The notes beneath the pieces are model-generated. The model did no database searches, had not been told where the DNA came from, and worked only from the letters and a program-made list of their open reading frames with translations. The translations under genes and the position numbers were made by a program. Positions 1 through 20,553 of a stretch of DNA of 64,000 nucleotides are shown one piece after another. Origin of the DNA: Pegea sp. RAD2-039 (Eukaryota; Chordata; Thaliacea; Salpida; Salpidae); assembly GCA_034620365.1 (NCBI GenBank), contig JAQGEQ010000145.1, positions 124,001 to 188,000 on the forward strand, in the 5' to 3' direction. Every line of letters begins with the position of its first letter. The first letter of the stretch is position 1.

Positions 1-7646
<7,646 letters not shown>

Positions 7647-8582
7647 TTAAGATATTAAACAAGTTTTAGATTCAACAAAGTCCAATCTTTCGGCATTTTC
7701 TACTTGAATTCCATTTAATATTTCCAACTTTGGAAAATGCTGAAGAATTCTGGCAAAATTGTGAACAAGTTAACTTTGAATCAAATCAAATATTATTCTA
7801 TAATTCTTATAGATTTATAATTTTCTTAAAATTATTTTTTATAAAAAGTCTTACTTTTTTCGAAAATCGATTTCAAAGTTAATTGGATTTCTTGATAGAT
7901 CAAGTGAGACTAAATCACTGAATCGTGAAAAACCGTTCAAAGATGAAATGTTATTTTCGGTAAGATTCAAATGTTTCAATCGCGGGCATTTTGGTAAATC
8001 CTAAATCAATGTTTCAAACTAATTTTTAAAAATTCAGCTTTATCAAAAGAAAAATTGTAAAAATAGAAAAAAACTTACATTCAATGATTTGAAAAGATTT
8101 TTTCGTAGATTTAAACTCTCACATTTAGACAGTTCCACATTGTGAAGATCACTTATAGAGTTATCAACTAATTGTAATTCTTTACAATGTTTGAGAGTCT
8201 TTAAAATTCTCACAAAGTTATTTATCTGATAAGCGTGACCAAGATCTTGATATGAAAAATTGATTTTCTAAAAATAAGTTTTGAAAGAAATCTGACATTT
8301 AGAATTACAAACAAATTTTTCATGACATTACCTCAGCAAAAAACCAATTTTCTATTTTAGAATTGTTTATTTTATTTGTGTCAATTTTTCTAATTTCTTC
8401 TACAAGATCAGAAGAGGCTTGGTTACCATTTGGAACTTTAAACAATTTTGATTAAAAAATTAAGATATTAAAGTTGTTTTGAAGGAACCTTTTCTGACTC
8501 TTGGACATTTTAAATCATTTCCTCTCACTTTATTGTGACTTAATTGATGCCAAAGTGAATGATTATATGAATAACTTTGCAG
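7647..8582 (-). CDS. Leucine-rich-repeat protein, C-terminal five exons, family unassigned
   Basis: Exons 8582-8489, 8435-8332, 8267-8079, 8000-7855 and 7749-7647 (TAA) splice in phase to 212 codons. The first ends in phase 1, the next two in phase 0, the fourth in phase 2. The last three exons carry successive leucine-rich repeats, for example LKTLKHCKELQLVDNSISDL and CPRLKHLNLTENNISSLNGF. They close with FPKLEILNG, the capping pattern of SDS22-type LRR proteins. The 5' end is open: the exon at 8582 follows a CAG acceptor and I find no upstream exon or Met. The segment just before the first repeat (FFAEKINFSYQDL) loosely resembles the start of the LRR domain of Rab geranylgeranyltransferase alpha, but no prenyltransferase helical repeats are visible, so I leave the function open. 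Introns are 53, 64, 78 and 105 nt, like those of neighbouring genes, which supports a live gene. Confidence 0.75.
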
Positions 8583-9837
8583 CTGCAGACAAAAAATTCT
8601 TTTGATGACTTAAAGTAAGTATAAAGAAATTGTAAATGAAGAATTCTTTTAAAAATAAATATTTCCAAAAAATTATTCAAATTTTGATTATTTTTGAAGC
8701 TATTGAAAAATATAACTTACAAAATTGAAAAGTCACTCATATATATAACTTTCTAACTTATCATATACTATTTCAAACATATAAATAAAATAAGCAACAT
8801 TTACTTGTTTATGATTTTCAGATTTCATTTCATATTTATCTAAATAGATTTCAGAAAAAGAAGTTTTCTTTTAGAACTAAACTTCTTCAAAGTAAATAGT
8901 TATTATGTAATTAACTTATCAATAAAGAAGTTTAAAATTTTCTACTTAGCTAATTTGACATTTAAAATAGTAAAATTATTTAAACCTATAAGTTTGTTAA
9001 CTTAAAAGTTAGTATAAAATTTGCTATTATTAAAAAATATAAAAAAGTAATTTAAATATAATCAGTTAAAATTTATATTATTGGCTACAGAAAATTAATC
9101 TATTATGCATTTTATTGATAGTTGTATTCTTAAATTGTACTTCTAAATCTATTTAATATACTTAATTTTAGTTGAAGTAAAGTTTTAACAAGCAAAAATA
9201 TAAATTTATTGCTTTCATGTTGTTATGACAAAACAAAAACACTATAAAAAGTAAAAACTTTGTAAAACCAAGCTCTTAAAAAAACTGTTAATTAAAACGA
9301 TATATAAAAATAGAGAAGCTATTTTTAATACATAATGTTAAAGAGTAAATAATGATTTCTATAAATACTTACAACCCCCTAGAAAAATAGAACCATCTTA
9401 ATTTTTATTTCAATAAACGCGATGGAGAGTGCTTATAGAGAGTACTTTTCGCTAACACACGTTCCCACAAATAATATAGTTACTATTATATATAATTAAG
9501 TTATAAATAGAGAAAACAAGATGCAACACATGGCATTTCAGTAGTCCCTATACAATATAACAGTGGAAAATTAGACATAATGTTAAATACATAAAAAGTA
9601 AAATATAATCTCAGTTTAGAAATGGCAATTGTGGTAATTTTAAAACGGCTTACCCCTGCTTGAACAGCACGAGTGATTCTGACATGAAAATTTCTAATGG
9701 CAGCTGGCTCCAAGGATTAATGGTGCGGTGAAGAATTGATATCTATATATCTATCATATTTAATATTAAGTTTTTCTGCAAACCAATCTCGTAAATGTTG
9801 CCTGAACAGATTAAATTCTTTTGGTATCACCAACTTG
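8583..9837. other. AT-rich spacer with one odd open segment
   Basis: No supported exon. On the minus strand, about 9850-9655, a coding-like stretch reads through a single in-frame TAA and ends at a GTAAGC donor-like site (motif AAIRNFHVRITRAVQAG). It might be the far end of the adjacent LINE or a decayed host exon; I do not recognise it. Upstream exons of the leucine-rich-repeat gene would be expected here but were not found. Confidence 0.4.
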
Positions 9838-10430
9838 ATATCTATATACTAACATTATTTTAAGAATTGGACGTACGTACAACTTTAAGGAGTTAATAAA
9901 GAAGTATGTATCCTTTGAATTAAAAGTCTTTACTATAGGGTAAACAGGATTGATTGATTTTACAGAAATTATAGAAACGTAATTATGTGATAACAGTGAA
10001 GGCCTCGAACCGAAGAATTTGCAGCTGGTTTACGGGAGGAAGTGTTAAGTTCAGACTTTGCTAGATTCTGAGCTGCCAGTTCATAGACCAGTTTTCTACA
10101 GTGTTTAGTACAGTTTGAAGTTTCGAAGGATTACAAGATAATAACTTAATGTCCTCAGTATACACAAACACACTGACATCATCTACTGCTATAAGTCTTC
10201 TGATGACATATTGTGATCCAATGTCAGAGCAAAAGGTTCTTCTTGATCAACGTAGATAATGTTCTCGGGTTTTGATGTGATAAGAAGATCCAAAGTATTA
10301 CCACTAACTTGGGTTGGAAAAGTAACCGGTAATAAGGAAAAGTACCGGATAAGTAAAGATTATTGTACTCCCATACGTCCTGAGAAGTTCTTCAATCAAA
10401 ATCCAATTGCTCAGCAACTTTAATTACGCC
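9838..10430 (-). mobile_element. Non-LTR (LINE) retrotransposon remnant, CR1/Jockey-like
   Basis: Three fragments of a LINE ORF2 follow each other in the expected order on the minus strand. About 10327-10208 matches the end of an APE-type endonuclease (VSGNTLDLLITSKPE, then LDHN in place of the usual SDHN). About 10190-10062 matches the reverse-transcriptase catalytic region (VYTEDIKLLS in place of the usual F/YADD context, then ENWSMNWQLRI and, one frame over, LAKSEL). About 9930-9838 matches the RT thumb side (FINSLKLYVRPIL). The fingers and palm between endonuclease and YADD are missing, and frames change at least three times with stops. It is therefore dead, internally deleted and 5'-truncated. 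CR1/L2/Jockey assignment is by motif style only. Confidence 0.8.
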
Positions 10431-10840
10431 AAGGTTTGGAGCAAAAACTTTTTTAAAAGGTTTGGAATTCCATCACTACATCAAAATCAGATCTTCTAAA
10501 ATTTTGTTAAAAAACAAGATTTAAGCAGTTTCATTCAAAAGTGATATGTAACATTTCCATCACTTCCTTCTACTATTTTGTTATATTAAATTTTTGATTT
10601 ACAATTTATGTATTACTAATGCCTCTACAGTGTTTCTATCCTTTCTGTATTAGTTATAAATTGTGATATCTTTTTTTGGCCTGCTTTGATTTATTAGATT
10701 GAATCTCAGAAATTGCAAAATCTGAGATTTTAAGTTAAAAAAGTAAAATATTTCCATCGAAAAACAAAATGAAATTGAAGTTACCACTCAAATCATTTTA
10801 TTTAATATAATATTTTATAAATTTCGATCAACACTACCAA

Positions 10841-10922
10841 GTCGTTGTGGCCGAGTGGTTAAGGCGATAGACTAGAAATCTATTGGGCTCTGCCCGCGCA
10901 GGTTCGAATCCTGCCGGCGACG
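10841..10922 (+). tRNA. tRNA-Ser (anticodon AGA)
   Basis: Class II tRNA of 82 nt. The acceptor stem GTCGTTG pairs with CGGCGAC at 10915-10921, and G10922 is the discriminator typical of serine tRNAs. The A box is GTGGCCGAGTGG and the B box GGTTCGAATCC. Anticodon loop CTAGAAA puts AGA at 10874-10876, reading UCU and, through inosine, UCC/UCA. The long variable arm (about 10881-10898) is as expected for tRNA-Ser. No intron. CCA is not encoded, as normal for a nuclear gene. Confidence 0.97.
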
Positions 10923-10923
10923 C

Positions 10924-10932
10924 TTTTTTTTT
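10924..10932 (+). terminator. RNA polymerase III oligo-T terminator of tRNA-Ser
   Basis: Run of nine T starting two bases after the tRNA discriminator; four or more T on the non-template strand ends Pol III transcription. Confidence 0.85.
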
Positions 10933-12240
10933 GTCAAATTAATGGAAGTAAAACTATTACTTGTACAACCTTATTTTAAATTTTAATAATATTTCCAAAA
11001 TAATATTTGTTTTGATGTTTTAAAAACACTTTTTACAAGAAAATAATTTTTTAGGTTTTTGCAAAAATAGTATTTTTTCATCTTTTAGAAAATGATGGCC
11101 TTTTTTTAGCAAAATTTTCTACATAGCTATATTTTTTATTTGTAGATTTACTTTATTTATTCTTGTTTGCAAATATTTTATTAATATTAGAAGTTTTCAA
11201 TTCAGCTTCATAAAAACCTTAAAACAATTTCTTTAGATATTTTATGGCAAAAAGGCTTTTCATTAAAAAATTCTTCAAAATATTTATGGAATTATGAAAA
11301 TTCAGGAACAGAAATCCTAACCTAAGGCTATAATAAAATCGAGATATTTACAAAAAAATCTAAAATTATCTAGGTAATAATTAAGATTTTATTTACAAAC
11401 TATTTTCTTTTAAAACTTGTTATGCAAATAACATTGAGTTAAAGAAGCCTTTGACAATTAGATGTATAATAACCAGATGTAAGAAACAATTGTTTAGTTG
11501 TATCAACTTCAAATCTTTTATACAAAGTTATAGAAAACTATTCTAACAATTTCAAACTTGGATTGCTAGATTTAGCTAAATAAGTAGAAATTGTTTTGTT
11601 TGAGTCATCAAATTTTGGTAGTTCCTCTCTTGAAATTTTGTTATGTCCATCTATCTTTGCAAAGAACAATACAAAATTGTTATCCTTGTTTATTTCAGCA
11701 GAAGTTTTTGTTATATTTACATGGAAATTCATCTTTTACTTATAAACTTGAAAATGAAATATTTTTTAAACATACTATATTTTCTGCATACTAGAATTTA
11801 AGTGCTTTCTTGTTTTCATTAAACAAATCTCTACGAGAAAAATATTACAAAATTAGCAATAGACAAAGTGCAAGTAAACATCAAATCTAATTCTATATAA
11901 ACAAATTTACAAAATTCACCAAGTACTTCATTTTGGAACAAAGATTTTAAATGATAAATAGGTAAACAGATTCTAATCAAACTTCAAACACAAAAAGAAT
12001 TTGGTGACATTGTTAGTGATCAGTTGTGTGTTATTGTGATTAAACGCAAAAGTTGACAAATGGTGGCAATATTAAACAATAATTTCAAAAGTAGTTAGCT
12101 GAAGAAAACGATAAATACATGATGAACTAAAGTGAAATTAAGATGACATAATTCTACTTTTTGAAACTTAAAATAATCCTCTATTATTTACCAAAACTGA
12201 AATTTAACAAATAAAACAACCAGTTTTTCTACCACACAAA
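10933..12240. other. AT-rich spacer and flotillin-1 3' flank
   Basis: Spacer between the tRNA gene and the flotillin stop codon. The right part should include the flotillin 3'UTR, but no clear poly(A) signal on the minus strand was found. No other exon supported; frames near 11.5-11.8 kb look like chance. Confidence 0.5.
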
Positions 12241-13890
12241 TTATTTCTTAAACTTAATTGATGAAGCTATATCGATACCAGTAAGATTTTTCACCATTTC
12301 AGGCAACTTTCCGATAACATCAATTACTTCACCAGTTAATTTAGCAGCACCAACATCACCATCACCACTTGAAACCATTGTAACTTTATTAGCTCTTGTC
12401 AATGGTGCTGCCACTTCTGCTGCAATCTTTGGTAAAGTTGACAGGACCATGTCAACCATAGCAGCTTCCTGGTATTCTTTCCAAGCTTCAGCTTTCTTAG
12501 CCATTTGTTCAGCTTCAGCTGTAGCTTTTGCTTGAATAGCAAATGATTGAGCTTCACCTCTTAAACGAATACTTTCAGCTTCTGCTTCAGCTTCCAAAAC
12601 AATTTTTCGACGTTCGGCGGCTGCGATAGTTTCAAGTCTAGATGAAAGTATCAGATGTAAATTCGGTGAGTAAGAAGGTGTGAAAGTCACCTATATTTTT
12701 CAGCTTCAGCTGGCTTTTTGATTTGAGCTTCAAGTTCCTTCTCACGACGCAAGATTTCTTGGTCACTTACTTCTATCTGTTTACGTCGTTCTTCTACAAT
12801 CACCTGCATCTCTGCTTCTTTGATAGATTGCTTAGATATAGCAGCTTGTTGTTGATAAGCCATCTCAGATTCAGCCTTGCGAGTTTCAACCTTCAAACAA
12901 CCTTTTATTAATAATTGAATAACATCACGTGACAAAGCGGAAGTTATAAACAAAATAAATTCGTTCAAAAATTTCAAACCTCAATATCATAAGCAGCTTT
13001 CTTCAATTCGAAATCGCGTCTCGCCTGCGCGATTTCAGTATCTTTCTCGAATCGAACTTTCAGTCTTTGTTGATTAGCAATCGATTCTTTGATTCCTGCA
13101 TCTCTTTTTGCCTGAGCTTCCCCGATTTTGGCGTCTCTATGAACTTTCGCAGTTTGACTTTTACCTAAAGCTGCTAAGTAACTGCAAACAATTTTCAATT
13201 AATTTAGATAAATTAATTATTTGGTGTTTTTAAAAGACTGATAAAATAACAAACGTTTTGTAAATTAAGCTGTAAAACCAATCAACTATTTCCTATCAAA
13301 TATTTTTCACATCTCGCTTTAAGTAAACTTCTACAGATAAATAACATCGACTTTTTACCCTTCATTATCTTTAATATCTTTAAGAGTGTATGAAACAACA
13401 GTAATCCCCATTTGGACTAAATCTGAGGATGCTACTTCAAATACATTTTTAGCAAACTTTTTACGGTCCTTATATATTTCCTCAACTGTCATAGTTCCCA
13501 TAATAGCTCGTTGATGTCCTTAAAAATGTAAAGTTTAAAAAATAATGAATGAAATTGAGACCTAATCTCACCTTCTAATGTTTCATGGGCGATAGCATGA
13601 ATTTCACGTTCTGATTTACCTAGAAACTGCATACAAGCAGCAGCAAGCATTTCCTGGCGCTGACCTTGAATTTTAACTTGAGCAACACCAATACATGAGA
13701 TTGGGACGCCTTGAGCTGTACATACATCTGTACTATGAATTTGAAGGGTCATAGTATTCAGTGAAATCCGTTGTAGCTGCTGCACAAAGGGCCACACCCA
13801 TATTGAGCCACCAGGAATCATCACTGGATTGCTATGAAAACATCCAGATACTACCATTGCTTCATTTGGGCCACAAGTTTCAAAACCCAT
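12241..13890 (-). CDS. FLOT1: Flotillin-1 (reggie-2), complete
   Basis: Lipid-raft scaffold of the inner plasma membrane and endosomes that oligomerises with flotillin-2 (family knowledge). Five exons: 13890-13572, 13518-13359, 13181-12980, 12890-12691 and 12637-12241 (TAA). Phases join to 425 residues, against 427 in human FLOT1. The SPFH/PHB domain spans about residues 1-190 ([35 protein letters not shown]). A long Glu/Ala/Lys/Arg coiled coil follows ([42 protein letters not shown]), then the flotillin C-terminus ([24 protein letters not shown]). ATG 13890 gives [14 protein letters not shown]. The palmitoylated Cys of mammalian flotillin-1 (Cys34 in VLPCIQQ) is replaced by Phe in WPFVQQLQR, while the start has Gly2 as in flotillin-2. 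Sequence identity overall is flotillin-1, not flotillin-2. Confidence 0.97.
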
Positions 13891-16800
13891 TTTCGATTTT
13901 TAGTAACTTTAAATATATTACAAAAAACTCTGAAAAATATTATTAAAAATAAAACAAATATATAAAATGAGGTCAGACAGATTTGTTCATAAAATTATAT
14001 TTATAATGCTTGTTAAACAATAAATAACTTTCTCAAAAAGCTCTAATTTAACTTTTCTAAAGTTTTTGAATAAAAAATTTGGTGAATTTGCAAAAGTATT
14101 TCGAATAATTTAAATGAAAAGTAATCATATGATTGTAAATTTAAACTCTTCAAAAATATCATGTTTATTTTAAAACCCACTAACATATAAACTGATAAAT
14201 TAAATGATAAATCATTAATAAATTACATATGAAGTACAAAAATTATGATAAGTTTTTTTATATCTATTCTTTATACAAACAATAAAATAATTTTTATAGT
14301 TCTTAAAACTGAGATTTCACATCAATCTATTATTTTCAGAATTATTTTAAGTAAAAAACATTATTTAGCTAAAATAACAGCAAATATATATAACTAAAAA
14401 CTTTTCTAGTTAAATAATAGTTATAATAATAATAATTGACTAACATTTGATCAACTGCTACATAGTATCAACTATAATTTGGCAATTTGAACACAAATGT
14501 CAACTTAGTTTGCTAAACTATTAAACAATTTTGAATAGCAACAAAACAAAGTTTCTGACTAAATAGTCAAAACACAAATTAATATCTAATTATAAACTCA
14601 AAGATATTCTAAGCTAGGCTCAAGAAAATTTTATATAACTATGTTTAAATTTAAAAAATTTGTTTATTTATAAATCTATCAAAATATTAGAAGAAAATAA
14701 TAAAAATTAGTGAACATTATTAAAAATAAGATACATTATTAGATAACATTATTTTTAAATAAATTATGAATTAGCATTACAAGAACATAAAAAATAATTT
14801 CAATAATATATACTAAAACTACATTTTTCAAGATTTAATTAGACTTTAAATTATAAAAATAGAATTCTATTTAAAACTGTTTATTTACTTTACAAGTTTA
14901 AATCTCAGTTAAATAAATTGTATTTAATAATCAAAATATTTTCAATAAAACAAAACTATCAAAATATTTAAAAATATAATAAAAACTATACAGCTTAGTT
15001 AAAATAAATAATAAATATACATGTAATGTATATAACCCACAAGAAAAAATAATTTGAATCTGTTTTTTAATAGTTGATAGAGAACAAGTAAGAATATTTT
15101 GTAATCACAAAATCTTAACCTATAAAATAGTATAGAGTAGGACATGAACCATCGTAAATAACAATAGATAGGTAGGTGGTAACGCCCATAAAACTATTAC
15201 ATAAAACTATTTTGTTTTGGATTCTCAAAAATGATTTATGGTAAAATAAAAATAAATAAAAGTTGATTAAAACGTAAAAAAATTAAGCTAGTTGTATAAA
15301 AGAAGGTTTTGTTAGATTTTTTTGTCTAGGAAAATGAGCGCAAAAACTATTTAGTCAATACTATAACTTATAGCAATACAATAAAATTAACAAATCTTCT
15401 GGCTTAAGATATGTTTACTCTTAATGAGCGACCATCACAATAACTGCTTCATATTGCGCTGTTATATAGTTTCCTAATCATTCTTGCCACAAAATTTAAA
15501 AGTAAGACAAGTTTCTATCGGCTTGATGTTGTTGGCTAAAGAGTTTAAGCTGATAGGTGAGATTTAAATAAACTTAACTGACATTTTATCAAATTTATAA
15601 GCTGTATGTGCAATTTAAATCAAAGTTGATCATAGCAAATCAAGATTCTTATTGTCTGAATGACTAAGTAAGTATTTTCTTAAATAGATTTACAAAATAT
15701 GTTATTTGATGCTGAATCGAACTATCTTACGAAAGAAGCGTCGTATATTGGTTAATGCTTTAACCATATTGGTTACAATTAAAAGCAGTGTAAAAATTGT
15801 ATCAATTATTTGTGGGATTGATTAAAAGTTGTTTGGTGGTCAAAATGCAGTCTTATTCACTTTTTTGTGCTCATCTCAACCCATATATAGCTCCTATAGC
15901 TGAAATATATTAACTAAAACAAGCTACTTTTAGTAGCGTTTATGGTGTAAGTTGAAAAGCTTAAGTTATCTAGCTTTGATTTTAAAAGCTTGATAAAATT
16001 TAAATTTCAAATAATAAATTTCAAATCTAAATTTTCAGATATTAATTTTAAAAGTTACTTTTAGGTTGCATTATTTTTATTTAAGTCTTGCTACCATCTT
16101 TTTCGATCAGTTTCTCATTACGTCTGTCCATTTTGTCTATACTTCATTGTGCTATATACAAATGCAATGGTATAATCAGTCAATTCAACAAGTAGAAAAT
16201 GTTACGAAAGGAAAGGAGCTTTTTATATTTTTTTGTAGTTTTAATGAAATACTTTACTAATATAAACACGTATAAACAAACTAGATACTAACTAACTAAT
16301 CATAATTTGATAGAACGAAATATTTAGCTTTAGGATTTCAAGAGTGCTATGTACTTTAAACTAAAATAGTATTTTCGTGGTAGTCACTCACTTAAATGAC
16401 TGGTTTTTTAACTAGTAAAAAATGTAATAAGAAATATATCACATATAAACTTTTTACAAAATGAGCTTACGTCTATAGAAAGATAGCTTTCCTATTTATT
16501 GGGTTTTAGGTAACGAATGTTTGAACCGTATAAGTTAGAAAGACAACTTTTATTGCAAAACAAATAAAACCAAGTAAAGTAAAACAAATTCATACAAATG
16601 AGTTACTGAATGCTTTTTTACAAGTAAATTTAGTAAAAATAGATTTAAAAACTAAGCTAATTTAAATTTAAGCAAACAAAGAATACTAAAATTAGAAGAT
16701 ATTACTAAAAATAATACCAATAACTGCATCTATTTTTGTTGATAGGATCTTATCTCGAAGAATTAAATTACAGTAAAATTATATTCTTTAATATATAAGA

Positions 16801-18017
16801 AATTTTTTAGACTGCAAAAGAGTTCACTTTTTTGCGTACTATTGTTGAGTTTTTATTCTTCCAAATTAATTCTTTGTCTTATGAATGTTTCTTTTTGGCT
16901 CTTGCATTAGATATATAGTCATCTTTTTGTTTCTGATTTATTCAGTCATCTAATTTTCTTTTGTTCTAACAAAGCCTAATAAAAAACTATGCTTTACTAT
17001 TATTTTATTCGCTTGATAATAAATGTTTATTTTAATTACGTTTTGTATAAAATTTAGTTTCTATATCTTAATCAAATTTATGCATCACCATTTGAATGAT
17101 AAACAGTACTACTGACCAACCTCGTTGAAAAAGGTTTATAGAGTAAGCTAATGGTATAATATCATCATTTATTTTCTGATCACAAAAGGAAAATATTGTC
17201 TATTATGGACAAAATACACTTATAATGCAAACCAATTTAAAATTTACTTGCAATTTTTGTATAGCAACATAACTCATTTATCTGTAATTTATCATTAATT
17301 CATTTACGATGTTTAAGAAGCATTTTATTTATCATATTGTTTTTTTCCAATCGCTTTCTAAGTGAAATCTGACTTAATTTTGTAAGTCTTATCAATTTTC
17401 TTATCTAGTTTCTCACGGTTGATGAGATGAGAATTAGATACAAGTGCAACTAGAGTTTGTATAGACAATATACAAGATGTTTTTTTAAGTAACAAACTAC
17501 TTTTTTATTTATAATGATAATCAGATAATAGATATAAAACTTACTGTTTTAGAATTTTAAGTTTTTAAATAACTGTGGCAATTTAGTTTCACTGTCGTTT
17601 TTGTATTTACTTTATATTCTTAAATTTAAAAATAAAATTATCACGATAAATTAAAATCTAATCACTTCAAAAAATAATTACTTTGGTGAGAAAAAATATT
17701 ATTTTGATAAGTCCATCGATACTAGATAAAAATAATTTGATAAAACATGGAAATAGCTTTAAATGATAAGAAAATTGAACACTTTAGTCAATTTTGTTTA
17801 GCTGCATTGGGTTGTAACTTTTTTTATGTATGTTTTTTTCGCTTTGAAAATACTAAAATAAACAGTTCAAAATAATCAGACTCTGTTATCCTTTCTTACC
17901 TTTCTGAATAATAATTATAATTAAAAAATTATTTTAGAGTTATTTTATAATTTAGTTCCATGTTTTATTAGATATATGAATGACGTAATAATTAAACAAA
18001 TTGCCTTATAGATAAAA
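13891..18017. other. AT-rich intergenic DNA between flotillin-1 and Gs-alpha
   Basis: Divergent intergenic region of about 4 kb. The flotillin promoter and 5'UTR should lie just above 13890, but no clear element stands out. No exon, RNA gene or repeat recognised; the small frame at 16.07-16.26 kb has no coding support. Confidence 0.5.
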
Positions 18018-18065
18018 TCACGTGACTAAGGCTAGTGTGCTCAGATAAGCCCCGCCCGCAGAAAT
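18018..18065 (+). promoter_or_regulatory. Candidate promoter patch upstream of Gs-alpha
   Basis: The only GC-rich island for several kb: an E-box palindrome TCACGTGA at 18018-18025 followed by a GC box CCCCGCCC at 18050-18057. It lies about 2.5 kb upstream of the Gs-alpha start codon, which is preceded by a splice acceptor, so a noncoding first exon around here is expected. It could instead serve the divergent flotillin gene 4 kb away. Inference only; no TATA element identified. Confidence 0.4.
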
Positions 18066-19680
18066 GGCGTTACTTGTTATTTGATCATGATCATTATTAA
18101 GATCACTTGACAAAAATAAAGAGCTCTAAAAAAGTTGGACCTGTTTACTATAAACATCTACTTAATATGAATTCATGTGTTCTCACAATCATAACTGTAT
18201 TAGTCTGAAGTTATTTATTTAAATTGGTATGTAAATATTATTGTTAATATTTGTTTATAATATTTATTTGACAAAAATTTCAAGCCTGAAAAATCAGATA
18301 TTAGGTTAAAATTATTAACAAAAATAAGTTTAAGATTTTTGTTTAGTTAGTCGAGTTGATTATTTTTTGAAAGTTTGTAAATAAAACAAATTATTTAGGA
18401 TTTTGTTTTACTTAATTATTCAGAGAACAGTTTTTATGTTAACGCCTAGCCTAGGTCTCTTTGGTTTATGATAAATTGCAGATTTTATACATTAGTTATT
18501 GACTTATTTAATTAAAGTAAGATTTAATTTTGTCTTTTGTAATTATCTCCAGAATATTTACAAATTTTTTAACTTTAAAGTAAACATTTAAAATATTTTT
18601 TCTAAAAACCATTTGTTTATAGATAAGATAAATAAATATTTTGTAAATATTTTGTAGAGAATCTAAGATTGTATTTATGATAATTATGATAAATAGTTTA
18701 TGTTATAGTCTGTTTTATTATTGATTTAATTTGTTTTTACATTAAATTTATATATTAATTTATATATCTAATTATTTGTTTTTGCTACTTTAAATTAAAA
18801 AAATATTAAATAACTGAATAAAAGTATTATTGAATTAATTATTTTATATCTTTAAAGTATAATCACCCAATATAATATAGTTTAAATTTATTATGATTTA
18901 ATATTTATAAATATATAAACCTGTAATTAAGTTTATTCATTTATTATATGGTGTTTAAGTTGATAATGTTGTATTTGTTTATTATTGTTCTTTTGAAAAC
19001 TAAAACTGCCAAAGTTAAACTAGGTAAGTTTGGTTATTAAAAGGATTTTGTAGAAAAAGTTTGATAGCATTTTTGTAATTTTGCATTTGTAAGTTTATGT
19101 TTATAAATATTTCATAAGTATATTATGAAACTTATAACTTATTGTTGCATTAAATTTTTTTCTTGTATAGTGATAGATTTTATTATTTCTTTCAATTTAA
19201 CTTGGTTGTAAAAATTAAGAATCTTATAAAATATTTTTAAGGGTGAATACTTTCAGTATTACATGATTCATGTGTTTATTGCATTAACTCTTTCCAAAGA
19301 TATTTACAAAGATAAACTTTGATATAATCTCCAAAAATATTTGTTTTTACTTAAAAAAAACTTAAGAAATGAAATTTGAAATATTTTTTGTGTCTTACAT
19401 TTAATATATTAATTAATAATTATCTTTGTGCAAAGTTCACATTTTGGAATTATATATAATACTTATTATCAGTGAAAAAATAACTCAATTCTTTATAATT
19501 TGTAATGCATAATATTATATTTATTAACTTGCTTTTAGATTATTGCTGTTGCAATAAGTGAAACAAATAAATGATTTAATGTTGACATACTTGTTTAAGT
19601 CTTTGTAAAGTGAAAGTTAATATATTTATGTATTATAATCTGTTACTGTTAATTGCCATCTATAGTCTTTCTTAATTCAG

Positions 19681-19710
19681 AATTTCATCTCTGTCTCAAC
19701 AAGTGGCAAG
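19681..19710 (+). other. Candidate 30-nt noncoding 5'UTR exon of Gs-alpha
   Basis: Thirty bases bounded by a good acceptor (TTAATTCAG) and a strong donor (GGCAAG|GTAGGT), without an ATG, lying between the candidate promoter at 18.0 kb and the acceptor at 20531 in front of the first coding exon. Splice sites only; a chance pair cannot be excluded. Confidence 0.35.
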
Positions 19711-20553
19711 GTAGGTTTTGTTTTTATTTATGTATCTATAAATTATACAGAATATTTTTTACTATTGTTCGCATATATTATGTTGAAAAATAAAGAAATG
19801 AACTTAGTTATCTTCTAAATAATTTTGATTAAAATAATTTAAATTGTTTTTTGGTTTGATTATAATTTTAATTATATTAATTAATTAAATAATAATTTAC
19901 TTTTTGTAGTAATTAAATTGTTGAAATTTTTATTTAATCATTTAAATTTATTTTCCTAATAATATATTATCAAACTGTAATTATAATATAACAGATACTG
20001 ATAATATTTTACATTTTTATTTAAAGTTTCTACTTTCTTTTTAAAACAATAATAAACATAAACTGATTTTGATTTATTTATTTTATAACAAACTTTTTGC
20101 TTAAAATATTTTTTTGAAAATCTTTTTGTTTTTAAGTTGTTAAATTTGTCGATATAATATTATTTGAATTTATTTTTTTTAACTGTTAATTGAAGTTAAT
20201 TAAAGCAATAAAGTTTGTAGCAAGTCAAGCTAATACTATCTCTGTAATCTAACTTTTAATCATCAGTTTATATCATACGATTTAAAAAAAAGTTTTTAAA
20301 ATTTTCAAAGATAACTCTAATAGATTTTAGTTTGAGAATTTCTTTAAAAAATTAGATGTATTCAGATAACAAATTAAATGTCCTGTTTTGGAAGCTCATA
20401 TATATTTGGTTTATATCAAAATCTTTTAATTATATTTTGAGATTTATTTTACTAATATTTTAAAAGTTTTCTTTCAAGATATAATAGAATATTTTTGAAA
20501 GTGCTTATGTGAGATGTACTTCTTTTTATAGGTTATAATAAGTAATGCCAAAT

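Noticed and set aside
7647-8582. Assignment of the LRR gene to Rab geranylgeranyltransferase alpha
   Set aside because: Only a loose match around the start of the LRR domain; no prenyltransferase helical repeats seen upstream.
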